Below are positions 24,401 to 35,461 of a DNA stretch of 64,000 bases, one piece after another. The stretch covers positions 1,674,001 to 1,738,000 of the forward strand of contig BJKQ01000001.1 of NCBI GenBank assembly GCA_006538405.1, written 5' to 3'. The position numbers were made by a program, and so were the translations under genes. Every line of letters starts with the position of its first letter. Positions within the stretch are counted from its first letter, which is position 1. Source of the stretch: Hansfordia pulvinata. Taxonomy: Eukaryota > Ascomycota > Sordariomycetes > Xylariales. A model generated the notes under the pieces. It was not told the DNA's origin. It saw nothing but the letters and a program-made list of their open reading frames with translations, and did no database searches.

Positions 24401-25913
24401 CATTGGTGTCAGACAACCCAGTACGAGTGCTGCTGGGCCCCCATTTTACGACTCGTACTCGCGCACGCACAGGTAGGTACTCCCTACCTAACTCACTACG
24501 AGTACCTATGCGCGCCACGCTCTCTGCCCTTCCCAGTCTCCTGCCTCGTTGGCGCGTGTGCAGACCTCGTGATTCGCCTTGCGCGAGATGGCCATGTTTG
24601 TAGAGCAAGGAGCCAGTCTCGGGGGCTGTGAAGGTCGGCACGGGTGCCCTCCCTTCCATGGACCAGTCGTTGCCGGCCCTGTGCACCGCCTTATTGTCGA
24701 GATGGATGGAGCAGCAGAAGGAGCACGAGGAGATGCGCCGAGGACGAGCGCGGTGGTGGGTAATGGGTACGATTACTCCGAATGCCTTGACACTAGGCCC
24801 CTGTCCTCCCTGACGTAGGAGCGCCCGTACCTCGATAGTCGTCGCGCGCGCGCCCAGGATACCTGGCCACGCCCGCGCAGATGGGCAGGTGGCCCTTGTA
24901 CCGGCACCGTGCCGGTGTCCGGGACCCGTGCCGGGATCTGCTCCCTTCCGTCGAGAACGAGCGGCGGTCCTGGGCCCTCTGTCTGGCCTCGTCTCGTTAC
25001 TTGCTGTGTGTAGGCCTTCGTCGTTCCGTTCCCGCGGGCGGTGACCCGGGTCTGGGTTGTGCTGGTTCGATGGCTCGGCTGCGTGCGTGCACCTGTGCTG
25101 ATGGGGGAGAAGAAGTCGGTCAGGTTCATTCAGGTCCAGTCTGAATGGCGACTTCCCACAGCCGTGGAGGTCCTCGCGGGCGGACTTTCCTGCCCACTCC
25201 ACTGGTCGGGTCCAGGTATGGGTACAGTCTGCATAGATACCTCTTGTATCTAATGTAGGTGGGTAGGTACAATGGATGAGATGGGCGCTGCGCGAGGTGC
25301 GTGTGCACTGCACTGGATACCTCCGTGCTAGGAAGAAGGATCTCATATGCATTCATGTACATGTACAGCGTCATCAACAGTCTGGCGAGTGCCCCCAAGC
25401 CGTCCGCGATGGATGGGTATCACTGTCGGCCCCCAGAGCTACACGCTAAAACCTGGCGGCGTACCCAAGATGCTGAGTGGTGGTGGGGGCACCTAGCCTG
25501 GTACGCCTGGCTCCAGGGCTTCGGCTAGCAGCTGGGCCTGGGTACATCCATGAAGGTAGCGAGTACCGGGGGGAGGTCCGGCTTGGCGGGAGGTGCTCGT
25601 ACTTGGACCACCTTACAGCGAGCGCTCCAGGGCTGCTGTCATTCATCCCGTCGCTGGAAGTTATTGACGCCCGGCCCTCGCCCCCTCGCCCCGCCTCAAT
25701 TTGCTGAGACCCTTCCTGCCTTGCCTTGGTGTGCTTAGGTTGGTGCTTGCATCGGCCGGCCTGACCTCACTAACTGGACCCGCTGGAGTCGTCTGGTCGC
25801 CTTCCCCAGCGCCCCCCGGGTTGACCTACCTGGGCCGACTACTTGTACCTCTCCCTTCCTTCTCGAACTCAGCTAAGGTTTCCTTCAACTTGTCCCCTGC
25901 AAGCCACCGTCAG

Positions 25914-25952
<39 letters not shown>

Positions 25953-26000
25953 GCACCAAAACCACCAAAACCACCACCACAGCGACCGCGGCACAGCAAC
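25914..26000 (+). repeat. CAG/CAA trinucleotide run and CACCAAAAC repeats in the SCOC gene leader
   Basis: About nine CAG and several CAA/CAC triplets are followed by CCACCAAAA repeats, ending some 170-215 nt before the ATG of the SCOC-like gene. In one frame this is a poly-Gln tract, but that frame ends at a stop before the coding region, so it most likely lies in the 5' leader or promoter. Confidence 0.75.
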
Positions 26001-26172
26001 GCAGCCGCCTTCACAACCGCCGACGACGACGCCTCGACCCCGCGCCGTTGCATACACTCTTTCCACATAACCCACAGAAACACGACCCTGCCGTTGCGGG
26101 CTCCGCTTCTTTCCCTCTCTCGACAGGCACAGCCGATTCCCAAGAGGCCACCACACACCGCACCACTGCCAT

Positions 26173-26723
26173 ATGACGACAGCCATCATAACCACTTCTC
26201 AACACAGCACCATCATGAGCGACGAAGCCGCCCCAGCTAAGCCCAGTCCGATCGAGAGGTCTGACTCGTCTTCTGCCTCCTCGGTTGAGGGCCAGGATAT
26301 TCACCACCCTGTTCCCGTCCGCCCTCGGTTGCCCAACAGGAAGAGCAGCGGCACCCTGATTGTCCCTCGCGATTCATCTCAGGTTGGCCCTGTCGACACG
26401 GAATTTGAGCCTGGTGATGTCCGCGCCATGAGCCCCCGGAGGACCAGCGAAGACCTCGAGGTCATGGGCAGAGAGGCACGCGCCGAACTGCACAGGTTCG
26501 TCTGCATCCCCCTCCTGGTGTGACACTGTCTACGACTTACTAACCTCTCGCCTCCAGACATGCCAAGGCTCTGCAAGACTCCCTCCTCATGATTGTCCAC
26601 CGCATAGAGGCAGTCAAGGACGAGCACGACAAACTCGACAGCAACAACAAGTTCCTCCAAAAGTACATTGGTGATCTGATGAGCACCAGCAAAATCACTG
26701 CAACCGGTCGTGGCCGCAAGTGA
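26173..26723 (+). CDS. SCOC-like short coiled-coil protein (Slo1 family)
   Basis: Two exons, 26173-26495 and 26558-26723, flank a 62-nt intron with a TTACTAAC branch box and CTCCAG acceptor. The AG|A junction keeps the frame. The product is 162 aa from the first ATG or 148 aa from ATG 26215 (MSDEAAPAK); the second has the better start context and is my preferred start. Residues 1-90 are Ser/Pro-rich. The C-terminal 65 residues (EARAELHRHAKALQDSLL, then RIEAVKDEHDKLDSNNKF and LQKYIGDLMSTSKIT) form the heptad-patterned coiled coil that defines the SCOC family. Animal SCOC and yeast Slo1 bind Arl-type small GTPases at the Golgi; a Golgi/vesicle role is inferred from family only. Its 5' leader holds a CAG-rich tract. 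Confidence 0.9.
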
Positions 26724-29700
26724 TGGGATGAATAGTCGGTGGGGAGCAGCGTCCCACGACTGCGTTTCACCCTGAACCCTACACCACCATATCACCCGCG
26801 CCGACGATTCACGTCGTCCTCTGCCCATGCCGGGGCCGAGCCCTCGCCCACCTGAGGCTCGTTCCTTGACGCGGCTGATCCGCTCCTACCGGGGCGAGCA
26901 CGGCACGCCGCGAGATGACGAATATCACCCGGCCACATGATTTTCCACTTATTGCATGTGTTTTTATCGATCATTATTGGCATGGCGTACGACACGAGAC
27001 ACTGGGTTTTCTCGGCGGGTATCGAAAAGAGTTCTTGATATACCAACTTGGTTCTTTTTTTACGACTTCAGCAGCATATTTCCGGTCACCCTACAACCAC
27101 GAACCTACGGGCTCGTTGGGCATCTGGCTTGGCATAGCCAAACGGCGTTCGACAACTTCTCAACCTTTTTTGGGCGGTTGAGCTCTGTGTTATTATTCTG
27201 GATAGTGTATGGTGGTATTGATCTTGCTGTCCGACTCTACAGCAACAAAGATTTGAGAAGATAGACCTTGGCGAGCACAGCGGGCACTCGCGGTTTGGCG
27301 CATTGCTTTACTCGAGTGTATGTTTGTGTCTATGTTATTCAATAGATTCGCTCAACGTCGTCTCCTGCAGGGTATGTGAGGGATGCTCCTAACAACAGTG
27401 CATCATGTAATGTCGATTTCACATTCGCTTGCAGGACCTTGCCTGCATTCGACCGATTTAATCGGCCTGGCATGTGTGCGTCTCATCCTCGGCGACCTAT
27501 TTGATCTTACGCGTATAGCCTGTACCCCAGACTGCGGTCTGGGTTGCGGGCATATGCCTTCTGTGGCAACCTACACACGCAATTGCGCGGTCGAACGTCA
27601 TGCCATCGGCCCAAAAGACGCACGGTGACGACGGCATTGCGCGACGTAGTTAAGCAAGGGTCTTTTGGGCTGTGCGCCCATTCTTCACTTGGGCCTTCGT
27701 CACCGTCAATTCAGCGCCGCCTACAGCAGCAGCGTTTCGGTCTCGATTTCCGTGTAGTTTTCGGGCTATCAGCTCCATCTCTTGTATCCGTGCGCCCGGG
27801 TCGGATGAGATGTACCCTACGCGTCGCCAGCATCCCCACGTTGATTGCATACGGAGTACACACTCTGTTATATCAGTATGTATGTAATTAACTGTGCGTC
27901 ACCAGTTGAGAGGCTGCGCTGGGTTGAGTACGCCGCTGAGCTCTCAAAGGGACACCCAATATCTGCTTGAGGCAGAGGACAGTGTATTACTGACTGTCTA
28001 CTCTCTCCCTCCCCTCCCTTCGCCGTTGACGTTTGCCCTGTGACCTTTGTCATATTTCTTCTTCTTCTTCGTCTTTTCTTGTCCTCTTCCCTCCCCGAAA
28101 GTGATCAACGGTCTGCATGTACCCCGTTGCTCGGGGAGGGGAGAGAGCGGACCCCTTTTTTTGACCCTTCTACGCTCGTTTCCGCCACAATGGGCTCCGG
28201 AGTGGCCAGGGGTGTGTGACGTCAGTAAGCCGGGGGGGTGGGGGGGAAGAACGGGGAGTGGCGACCTTTCTCCCCGTCTTTATGTCAAAGAGGCTGGTTC
28301 TCTTTGGTTTCTTTGTCTGTCCTGGATTTTTTTCCTCTCTCCGGGGGGATGGGGGGTTTGTCTTGGTTCGCCTCCATTGTGCTGCTGTCAGCAGGTTTGG
28401 GGCTCTCCCCCCTCCTCCCTCTCTCACTAGCTTCCCTGAGAGCTGAGAGGGGAAAAGATGTGGCTGTCTAGCACCTTAGATCAATGCATCCGGTGTGGGT
28501 GGCGTTTTGTCCCCCCAATGTGCGTCGGATGTACGAGTTATGCGTGCGTGTGGGTGTGGGTGCGGGCTATCTTTGTCGACCATACGAGTGGTCCCTTGGT
28601 TGCTGGTAACCCCCCCGAAATCTGCGTTCTTTTGGTAGGCGTGGCGTTGGTGGCGAGAGACGTTACCGCAGGTTCAATGCTTTTCTTTTCTCTTGGGGCG
28701 GGGGAGAGGGGGGGGGCGCGCCGCGGCCACTTGGGTACGGAGTACACCTCCGCGGTAAAGTAGGGGGGTGGATGCGCTTGAAATGGAGAATGGAAAAACA
28801 ATGAACGCATACCTGGCCGAAAACGGCATGGCTTCGACTGGACCCCTATGGATCTTGCCTGATTGGGGGCTGACTGTCGAGTGGAATTAAACACGGCCCG
28901 GTGGCACGGTCGACCAGGCAGATTTGGGCACCTACCAGATGGTGCACAGCACGAGCCCTCGTACCTGTACCCGCAACTCCCCTCACCCTTAGGTGCCCTA
29001 TTCGCTACCTCCCAAGGCCGGAGGTTGTCAGTGAGATGCACCGCAAAAACATCAAGCCCCGTCCTCCCAGGCACCTCCAAGGCTGCTGAGGACCATGATC
29101 CCAGGCTACGAAGACAGGCGGCCCCCGTGTCCCCCTCATCCGCTGGTTGCTAGTGCAGCCTTGAATTCCATCCAGGCGGTCTCGTGTCGAATCTACATCG
29201 ATCCCACGGACGAGCACCACGAATGAAGGCCGTCGGCGTCCCCTAATACATGTACTTACTCGTACGGGATACGAGTAGAGGCGCAGGCAATGGCGGGCGC
29301 TCCCTTGCTGACGTCACACGTGATTCCTCCCGCCGCCGCCGCCGCCGCATCGGCTCAGTCGACCCGCCAGCCAATGGGACTTCGGGTGTGACCGCTGGCC
29401 CTGCGCCGCAATCATGTGACTCTCTACTTGTGCAATTCGCCCTCACAAGATTCTCCTTCGCCACAGGCTGCTCACGGCAGATCTATTTCATCCAAGGGGA
29501 GGTCATCACCTGTACTTTGTACGCTTTGGTGTGCGCTGGACCAGTCACGCGCTTCATGTCACCGCATCAGCGTAGACCATTCGACTCACGCCGGACGGAC
29601 CCACGTGCTACCGTTGGCCAAACCTCTTTTGCTATCGCTACCCGTCACTTCAATGCTGCGTGTTACAGACGCGCATCCGTTCGTGTCAAGATAATCTCTC

Positions 29701-30445
29701 CGGGTGGTGGTTCTCACAGTAATACTTGAAAACATACCATGGCAGCCGACGTGAGCCAGACTGTGAAATTCCCCACGGCACTATTCATATACCAGTCAAG
29801 TCAAAGGAGCTTTGCGAGTTTCGCACGCCGCAAATACCATAGAGGCGGGCGGGGTCGACAGCGAGTGCAGCAAATACCCCATAGTTTGGTGTGTTCGCGA
29901 GACGATCGGTTCATCTTCATGGTGGAATCGCTGTATGAGTCGTAGAACACGGGTGGTTTCCTGTAGTCGAAATCCGATGCTGAGCTACCTTCAATCACTG
30001 ATGCAAGTCACACGCCTATTGTCACTGCTGCTGATACATATCGGGATGGAGCATACGCCACGAGTTACTATTATGCGAACACAGTCTTAGTTCTAATTCT
30101 TGCGATTAACAGCTACGACTGCACGGGGATTCTGACAATGACCGCATGGTCATTTCACAGCATCCTGTGCTAGACTTCAAACCGCCATGCGGTGCTCCAA
30201 AACTGTCGGTCTGGTTACCATACGAATGCCTGCGAGGCTAACAAAATGTGTGATGATCGTGGCTGAGGTGTGCCGTGTCGCGTGATGAGCTGGTCACCTT
30301 GTTAGCCATCAATGCACGTTGCACAGTGCATGCCGAGCGTTGTCGATTCCGTTGAGTGTGACGTAAATAGTTGGGTTGTTGAACACTATTGGCTCATATT
30401 CAATAATCTTCCAAAAAAGCCGGGCGTGAGGAACAGTGAATCGAT
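26724..30445. other. Intergenic region, no supportable gene
   Basis: The first 500 bases, AT-richer than the surroundings, look like a 3' UTR of the SCOC gene. The remainder holds a TTCTTC stretch near 28050, G-rich runs and two 8-mer copies (29257, 29270). A 66-codon minus frame at 27650-27850 has protein-like composition but no partner exon or family. No tRNA or other RNA gene was recognised. Confidence 0.55.
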
Positions 30446-32603
30446 TCACTTCGGTTCGTCCTCGATGTGTCGTGCTCGAGGGCTGCTTCGACGTGGCTCA
30501 TCCTCGTCATCAATGGCCTTGGAGCTTGCTGGGGTGAATTGACGGGTACGTTTGACGCCTGCCTCTGACCCCGAGTGGTTTCCACCACGGCTGTCTCCAG
30601 TTTCAGCGGGCGAAGCAACGTCTGTACGGGTCGGTTGGAAACGTTCCAGGTTAGTAAGATCATGACCAAAGTCTGCTCCAGAGACAGATCGGCTAGAGAA
30701 AACGGCAGAGTTGGGCTGGTCGAGGGGTGAGTTGCTCGCGCTGGCAAAGCTGTTGTTCTTGCCCATATTGTCGAAGCTGCTTTGTGAAACTTTCCGCATC
30801 TCAACGTGTTCCACCGTCGGCAGAGTATCCTCACAATCCGCCAGGCCTCCGAGATTCTCCTTGCGAGACTTGACCTCTGCAGCGGGATTTGGAGCGTTGG
30901 CAACTTGGACTGGCAGAGGCACGGGTTGATTGAGCAGCGACTGTGTCAACGAGTTGGCAAGTTCGGAAGGGAAGCTCTGTGTCGGTTTGTAAGCCCGTGA
31001 CGCTTTGGGCGCGTCGGTGAAAGACCGTGAGCTTCCCTGGCCTGCTGTGGCAGCCAATACATGAGCTCTCTCCGAATCAGCGGCGATGGTGCTGAGGTAG
31101 ACTTGGGCATCCACGTCGCCAAATTGACTGGTGTCAATCACCATGTCCTCGCTGAACGTCGAGCCAGTAGTGGCTGTGGGCGTATTGGATGGGACCTTGG
31201 GCTCCTGTCGGCCAATTTCAGGTTCGTCCATGCTGTTGCCAGGAAAGCTCAAATACTGCATTTCCGACATGCTTTGAGGTTGGTTGGAGGTGTCCAATCT
31301 GATGTCGGGCATGCTGCAGTCTGAACTGGTAAACCGGCCAGGACGCTTGTGAGCCGGATTGTAGGAAGACCTGGCAGCGCCTGGCGCCTGACCAAACGCA
31401 GTCTGAGAGAATCCAGACTGTCCCGAGGCGGCGTTCTATTCCGTGACGGGACCTTGACCGGACTTCTGGGCATTGAAGGGGTCACTGAAGGCCGAGTTGA
31501 CCCCGAATGCAGCGCGCTGGAGAAGCGCGTGTGTGGCGGGCATGTTCCCGAGGAAGCTGCGGTTATCTTGACCTGCAGAATCCAGCGCCGGTACAGCGTT
31601 CACATAGCCAGAGGAAGAGCTTCCGCTGCTGCCCAGAAGGCTTCCATGGCGGCGTGGTGAATGCAGGTGTGACTCGGGTCCATCCTCAGGGTGAGAAGAG
31701 GACGCGGGCATGTTTGGGTTGAAAGGGCCCCGGCGCCACATGGCAGGGTTCGGCCAGGCGATTCCAGACGATTCCAGTATATCTTGAGCGCATCAGCGAC
31801 TGCCGAAAGACATGAGTGTCCAATTTGGGGGTTTACCGTTCGGGGCGTGTTGGAACGAGAAAGAAACCACGTTCTTGACCCGCTCAATGGGAACCGTGAG
31901 GGAGTCACGAGGAAAACCCTCGCTAACGACAATCTTGATCCGACCGACTTCATCCGCAGGGCTCCAGTAGTTCTGGCGCAGGAGTTCACTGCGGAATATG
32001 GGGAACCGGAGAGCTTCGAGGTCGCCGTTCTTTGTGAACTCTGAGCAGGAGGTGTTAACGCTAATGACTGGCGAGACAAGACACAAAGACTTACCGAAGC
32101 TATTGCTGAGGAGTTGCGGCCAAGGGCCACTCCGAGGGGACGCAGAAGAGCTTCCACACGAGAGGTCAGCAGCCGGGTGCATGTGAGGGGACAGGATACA
32201 TACGCGACAAGTCGACCGTCGATGAAAACGCGGGCCTCGAACCTGACGTCGTCATGGTGCTTGCTGTAGTTCTTGGTGAGCTGGCTGATTTCCGGAAGCT
32301 TCCAACAGTGGAGGGAGATGCTGAACGGCGTGCCACGGAGCAGACTGGGCGTGAAGCAGGTCATGGTGGGCAGACCAAACGATCCTTGAGCAGCAAATTC
32401 TAGGCGGTCGAGTCAGATTCACCAACACAAGGCATGCGAGGAGTATAAAGGGCCACCGGACTCGTGAACGAGCGCAGATTCATGGAGAGGACGCGGCGCC
32501 ACATACCAGAATCGTGGACAACGTGGCATGAAGTCTTGAACTCCTTCATGGGTATCTTGGATCCCTTGGGGAACAGGAGAACGTCCCAGTCCTCGTACCG
32601 CAT
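30446..32603 (-). CDS. Conserved uncharacterised fungal protein, five exons, with in-frame TAG
   Basis: Exons: 32603-32507, 32399-32204, 32150-32095, 32040-31837 and 31782-30446. All four introns (107, 53, 54 and 54 nt) have GT..AG ends and keep the frame. The N-terminal about 200 residues form a compact region (MRYEDWDVLLFPKGSKIP, SFGLPTMTCFTPSLL, FEARVFIDGRLVA, NYWSPADEVGRIKIVVSEGF, VKNVVSFSFQHAPN) that I recognise as conserved among filamentous ascomycetes but without a known function. The rest is Ser/Asn-rich and ends in a basic KRTRQFTPASSKAIDDEDEP-type motif suggesting nuclear location. Codon 300 is TAG (31438-31436), yet the same frame continues with coding-like sequence for 329 more residues to TGA at 30446. 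The full frame is 629 codons; the protein is 299 aa if the stop is real. Function is not assigned. Confidence 0.82.
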
Positions 32604-33740
32604 CTTGAATGTTGAAGGGTGACTTGATGTTTTGGCAAAAGAGGCAAGTCAAACTGATCGCTTTGGACCGATGCGCACGTGGAGAGTGGAGGCGCAGCAA
32701 GTGATGAGAATACACGGGCGACTGATGAGAAACGAGCGAGCGAGGAGAGCACCTCTAATATGAGGTCGATGAACTACATGCCAACGTGGGCATAGCAGGG
32801 GAAAAGAGACGACACAATCTGGACCGGGACGAACGAATTATAAAGGCCAAGCGAGGACGCGCGGGTCGAAGAGTCGAGTCGTACAGCCCGGCGCAACCGC
32901 GACGAGCAGCCTGTGTGACCCGTATGCAGACTTGGGTTGGCGAGGTTGAATGGCAGCTGGGACGGCGCTGTGAACCTTGGGGTAGCCAGGGTAAAGCTTG
33001 ACAGTACCGGCAAGGACGGTGTATCTCCCACGCTGTATTCTTGTCGCTCTTTCTTGGGGATTTAAGTTTTGTGCGGCAGAAAAAGCCCACGGCTGAGTCG
33101 ATTTTAGCGAATCTGGAAAGAGCCCGCGGGGCCTGCCTGCCTCCAGAACAAGCCGCGGCTCGCGCCTGCCTTGTCTCCTGTATCAGTGCACACATAGTTC
33201 AGCCACTTTGGAAGGACAGCGGCTGTTCAGTAAAGCTTGTCGGGTCTCCAGGCTTCATCTGAGTACCCAGGTAAATCCAACCATGAAGCGGACCCGACAC
33301 GACCATCGTGATCTCGTCGGGCCTACAGGCGTTCGAAAAGAAGGAAGGCACTATCAGATGTATCTTCTTGCACATGCTGCACAAACAGCCATGGATGATG
33401 TCTGTGGATTGGTGCTCGGCGGCGACAGAGTGCCTGGGAGGCAGTCATCGTCTGCCCCCGCAAGTTCCAGTCCGGGCGTAAACACAACCTCACTGTCCTG
33501 TAGCCATCACGCGAAGCAATCGAGAATCGGGTCTAACTTGAACTTTCTCTTGTGGTCAGGCACGGAGCCTATCTTGTATACCAACAAAGGAAACCTTGCT
33601 CGGGCCGCCATGGCCTAAGCAATTGGTAGATACAGATCGAGACATCATTGACTCGCATTGTTTTCTTTTGGTTCTGTTGGCCGTTCCCGCCCAGCTCCAA
33701 CTCGATTTCGGCTTTCGTGGTATATGTACAGCGCAGACCT
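32604..33740. other. Upstream region of the conserved five-exon gene / 3' flank of NDUFB8
   Basis: About 1.1 kb between the start of one minus-strand gene and the stop of the next. It should hold the promoter of the conserved gene and the 3' UTR of NDUFB8. Open frames here are short and featureless; no RNA gene or repeat is seen. Confidence 0.55.
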
Positions 33741-34339
33741 CTATTCCTCGTCGGCGCCCTCGGCCTGGTACGGCTCAGGGTCACCAGGAGCTCTTGCCTA
33801 GAAACAAAGTCAGTATTCACTCTAATTAGCGACTCAACCAAGGTCGAACATACCCTGACGGCGCCGGGGCCTCCCAGTTCTCTCTCCAGTCCCCCCTCAA
33901 ACTCGCGAGGGTAGGAAGGCTTGTCCGGGTAGACTTTGCCAACAACCCAGCAGACACCAACAAAGGCAGCGATGAAAGCGCCGATCTGAACCAGGCCCTT
34001 GCCCGGGGTGGTCCAGGTATACTCGTGCGGGGAGAAGACTCCGAGGGTGTCGTGGTCCTCGTGGACAGGCTCGCCAAAGTTGCGGCGCTCCTGCTTGTCC
34101 CACCAGCCGGCGTGAGGGTCCCGGAACTGGCGCTTGACGCGGGGCGGGTTGATGTAGCCGCCGTTCTGCTCGGGGTCTTGAGCCTCAGTGAGGGTGGGGT
34201 TGTCGGGGAACTTCTCCTCAAGGGTCGACTTGTCCGTGTAGGCAGAGGGCGTGAAAGAGCGCGCCTGGATGGCGGGGATTCTGGCGGCACTGACAGCGGA
34301 GCGCAGAGCCGAGGCCCTGGCGATGCGTTGGGACAGCAT
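33741..34339 (-). CDS. NDUFB8: NADH:ubiquinone oxidoreductase (complex I) accessory subunit NDUFB8
   Basis: Exon 1 is 34339-33854 and exon 2 33797-33741, split by a 56-nt intron (GTATGT..CTAG) in phase 0; 180 aa. Residues 1-35 are a mitochondrial presequence (MLSQRIARASALRS, Arg/Ala/Ser-rich, no acids). Next come GYINPPRVKRQFRDPHAGWW and RRNFGEPVHEDHD, which match the GEPxHxxxD region of animal NDUFB8. A single transmembrane helix (about 122-140, QIGAFIAAFVGVCWVVG) follows, and then YPDKPSYPREFEGGLERELG, matching the post-membrane part of the family. The last exon adds the acidic tail ARAPGDPEPYQAEGADEE. It is an inner-membrane arm subunit of respiratory complex I. It is transcribed divergently from SWR1 across a 1.1-kb spacer. 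Confidence 0.94.
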
Positions 34340-35461
34340 CTGGACGCGGGAAATTAGACGCCGTCAATTGCGGGATGTCGGGACGGGGAGAGGGGCATTG
34401 TACTGCAATTGGATCGTACCTTGGGCAGCGGGGAGGCTCCGCGAGAGGACTGAAAGCGGCGTACGGAGGGGAGGGGGCGGGCTCGTCGTGGAAGTTGGAG
34501 CACTCTGGTGTGAAGCTTTCGTGGAGTCGGCACTGCACTTTGGTAGCCTGAGCAATTGGAGGGCGTTGAGTGGTCCGTTTTGGTGACCATGTACCCCGGT
34601 ATCTCACATCTCAAAAGGCGGTGCGCCTCAGCGGCTGCGCCACACGGGGTGGAGCAGGGTCGACAGAAGTGAGTGATTTGGGTCACTGTGACTATTCTGG
34701 TCTTAGTGCCGTACGTGGCACCAGGCGCGGTCAATTTGGTCGTCCACCCGAGTACTCGTACTTGCTAACCTGCTCCGTTACAACGGTTCATATTTTCAGC
34801 TTCACCGACGATGCAGAGAATGGGTGAAGGCGTATTTGCATACATAAGGTATGTTTATATCGCCATGGATCTTTGGGCGGGGGAATACGTACATAAATAG
34901 GATAGCTCCGGCTTCACTGCAGACAAGCAGCTGTCGCGACAAGTACCTTCGGGTACCAGCTCACCTGCGATCCATCCGACGTCACCGTGACTGGTCAACA
35001 CGGTCAGCGTGAATAGCGCGTAGGGAGCTAGACCGAACAGGGAATCAAGAGGTGGTCTTACCAGTATGAGACGGCCTCGTGCCACTACATGCCGCTATAT
35101 ACACTGGCTGTACTGGCTGTACTGCTACGCTACAGGTGCCCGGACGTGACTTGTACTCGGCCCGCCAACTTGGGCCCTTGACAGGAGGAGAGAGCGGGTG
35201 GAATTTTTCGAATCATCCTTCTTTTGCTGAGAAACGGGCCTTCATCGACATTAATCCATCACCACGGCCGCCCCAAGGCTCTGAACATGTGCAGACTTCG
35301 ACAGAGAAGACTTCCGAACTCCCTCTATCAGTAGACCTACTTTTTGCGGCCTCAAATGTGCCGGTCGTCGGGAAAAGGGTCCCCTGCCGTGCTGTCGCCC
35401 TCCCAGCAGGCCCAGAGTAGGTCCCAGCTCGCCTCCAGCATCACCCGCGTCGCCCTCCGCC
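34340..35461. promoter_or_regulatory. Divergent intergenic spacer between NDUFB8 and SWR1
   Basis: This 1.1-kb region must carry the promoters of both flanking genes. It contains one TACTCGTA copy (34753-34760). Open frames are short and overlap on both strands. No clear TATA box was identified for either gene. Confidence 0.5.

Larger units (their letters stand above)
12672..26172. other. 13.5-kb gene desert with dispersed short motifs and homopolymers
   Basis: No reading frame here has a recognisable domain or plausible exon structure. The region carries about 17 copies of the 8-mer TACGAGTA/TACTCGTA, homopolymers of 16-22 G or C (13985-14006 C directly followed by T; 14846-14865 G; 17116-17131 G), a CA/TG microsatellite near 14200, GA repeats near 15850, a CCAT microsatellite near 18390 and a TG tract near 20620. 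A 540-codon minus frame at 23730-25352 is open, but its product is Arg-rich with no family features. Long spacers are possible regulatory or ncRNA territory, but nothing in the sequence proves a transcript. Confidence 0.6.

Noticed and set aside
23730..25352. 540-codon open frame on the minus strand in the gene desert
   Set aside because: Arg/His/Pro-rich product with no domain, no membrane or coiled-coil pattern and overlapping open frames on the other strand. It runs through several intergenic 8-mer copies. GC-rich DNA gives such frames by chance.
27650..27850. 66-codon minus-strand frame with protein-like composition (IQEMELIARKLHGN)
   Set aside because: No partner exon, start context or family was found; it could be a chance frame or a very small relic.
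30446..32603. Reading this gene as a velvet-family regulator
   Set aside because: Initial impression from size and Ser-rich tail, but the N-terminal motifs do not match the velvet domain.
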